Shown here in pieces: positions 5,423-6,164 of a DNA stretch of 6,164 nt. The stretch is taken from positions 1 to 6,164 of the forward strand of contig JBOGSD010000163.1 of assembly GCA_050695215.1 (NCBI GenBank), given 5' to 3'. This stretch comes from JACQGZ01 sp050695215 (GTDB lineage: Bacteria > Sysuimicrobiota > Sysuimicrobiia > Sysuimicrobiales > Humicultoraceae). The notes below the pieces were generated by a model. It worked only from the letters and a program-made list of their open reading frames with translations. It had not been told where the DNA came from and did no database searches. A program made the position numbers and the translations under genes. Position 1 is the stretch's first letter; each line of letters begins with the position of its first letter.

Positions 5423-6164
5423 ATGAGAGAAGTCTACGCGGAGGAGATCGAGGAGTTCCTCGAGCGCCTCGAGGGGATCGCCTCGGCGCGCGTGGTCGCC
5501 AATGAGGACGGGCAGATCGACCGCGTCTTCTTGACGACAGAGAGCGAACGTGACGACGGCGCGCTGCGGCGGACGGCCTCGGCCGGGCTGATGAGCCGGT
5601 ACGGGCTGCAGCTGGAAGGCTGGCGGCTGCAGATCGCGCACCTCCGGCCCACCCCCGGCGCCCCGGGCCCCAGCCACTTCCGCGTCTTTCGCATCGAAGA
5701 GAGCCTCAGCCAGGAGAGCACGCGCGTCCTGGTGGATCTCCGCTACGATCGCGACGGGGCGACGAAGTCGGCCGTCGGCGTGGCGCGTGCCGCCGCCGGT
5801 GCCGCGTTCCGTCTGCGCACCGTGGGCCAGGCCGCCCTGGAGGCGATGCGCACCGTGATCGAGGAAGCGGGGTGGAAGGTGGCGCTGGAGTCGGTCGCCG
5901 TCGTCCCCTTCGCCGGCGCGCAGGTGGCGTTGGTCGGGGTTACGGTGGCCGGCCCGCGCGGCGCCACGGAGGCTTCGCCGGTGCAGATCGGGAGCCAGCC
6001 GGTGCAGCTGAGCGAGACCGAAGCGGTCGTCCAGGCGACCCTCCGCGCGCTCGGCCAGGTGCTCGAGGAGGACGTTCCCACACCGCGCGACCGCCGCCGT
6101 CAGATGGACGCCATGCGCGCCACCTACCAGCGGATGATCCGGGTGCCGCGGGAAGTCCCGCAGC
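5423..6164 (+). CDS. Conserved-looking hypothetical protein with internal alpha/beta repeat (runs off the window end)
   Basis: An uninterrupted frame of 247 codons runs from ATG 5423 to the window edge. Residues 1-75 look like a small alpha/beta domain: an acidic helix (EEIEEFLERLEG), a strand SARVVANEDGQIDRVFL, a basic helix ending LMSRYGLQL, and LQIAHL. This resembles, from memory, a family of uncharacterised proteins in high-GC Gram-positive-like bacteria; no function is known to me. After a proline/glycine linker (77-83) come two similar units, about 101-148 and 167-216, each strand-strand-helix. Both contain GAT after the first strand and end in related helices (ALEAMRTVIEE and TLRALGQVLEE). 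A basic helical segment follows (221-240). No signal peptide, membrane segment or metal motif is seen, so it is probably cytoplasmic. It lies 58 bases after the GerMN gene on the same strand, perhaps in the same operon. No Shine-Dalgarno is evident, but no other start upstream keeps the frame. Confidence 0.7.
   Translation, partial: MREVYAEEIEEFLERLEGIASARVVANEDGQIDRVFLTTESERDDGALRRTASAGLMSRYGLQLEGWRLQIAHLRPTPGAPGPSHFRVFRIEESLSQESTRVLVDLRYDRDGATKSAVGVARAAAGAAFRLRTVGQAALEAMRTVIEEAGWKVALESVAVVPFAGAQVALVGVTVAGPRGATEASPVQIGSQPVQLSETEAVVQATLRALGQVLEEDVPTPRDRRRQMDAMRATYQRMIRVPREVPQ

Noticed and set aside
1..6164. CRISPR array, insertion sequence, tRNA or toxin-antitoxin pair
   Set aside because: No regularly spaced direct repeats, terminal inverted repeats with transposase, cloverleaf sequence or small two-gene module could be seen by eye on either strand.

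Overview
The window is GC-rich bacterial DNA carrying housekeeping and envelope genes, with no tRNA, rRNA, CRISPR array or recognisable mobile element. An NAD-dependent DNA ligase and a prolipoprotein diacylglyceryl transferase are bacterial hallmarks. The GerMN-domain protein and the style of the last gene recall Gram-positive-type or deep-branching high-GC (terrabacterial) lineages. That placement is an impression from protein style, not a measurement.

Layout. The minus strand holds the N-terminal part of lgt (1-440, cut by the window edge). A ~200-base divergent intergenic region separates it from everything else, which lies on the plus strand. First comes a secreted M1-like gluzincin metallopeptidase (641-2299). 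Next is a short leader with a hairpin and a ribosome-binding site, then the wreck of a second M1-like peptidase (2436-2822): a start signal and a few N-terminal codons joined to the C-terminal domain, with two frameshifts. The NAD-dependent DNA ligase ligA (2774-4861) overlaps that wreck, and its only usable start codon seems to lie inside the dead gene. A membrane-anchored GerMN-domain protein (4858-5364) overlaps the ligA stop by four bases. Last is a conserved-looking hypothetical protein with an internal alpha/beta repeat (5423 to the window end, truncated).

How the genes relate. Lgt acts on lipoproteins in the membrane, and the peptidase and GerMN protein act outside or at the membrane. 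LigA seals nicks in DNA. The plus-strand genes probably form one transcription unit or two, and ligA and the GerMN gene look translationally coupled. The most informative part is 2300-2850. A paralogous peptidase gene has decayed there, but its leader and ribosome-binding site survive directly upstream of an essential gene, and its tail appears to have been co-opted as the N-terminal extension of LigA. No clearly new defence or metabolic system is visible.
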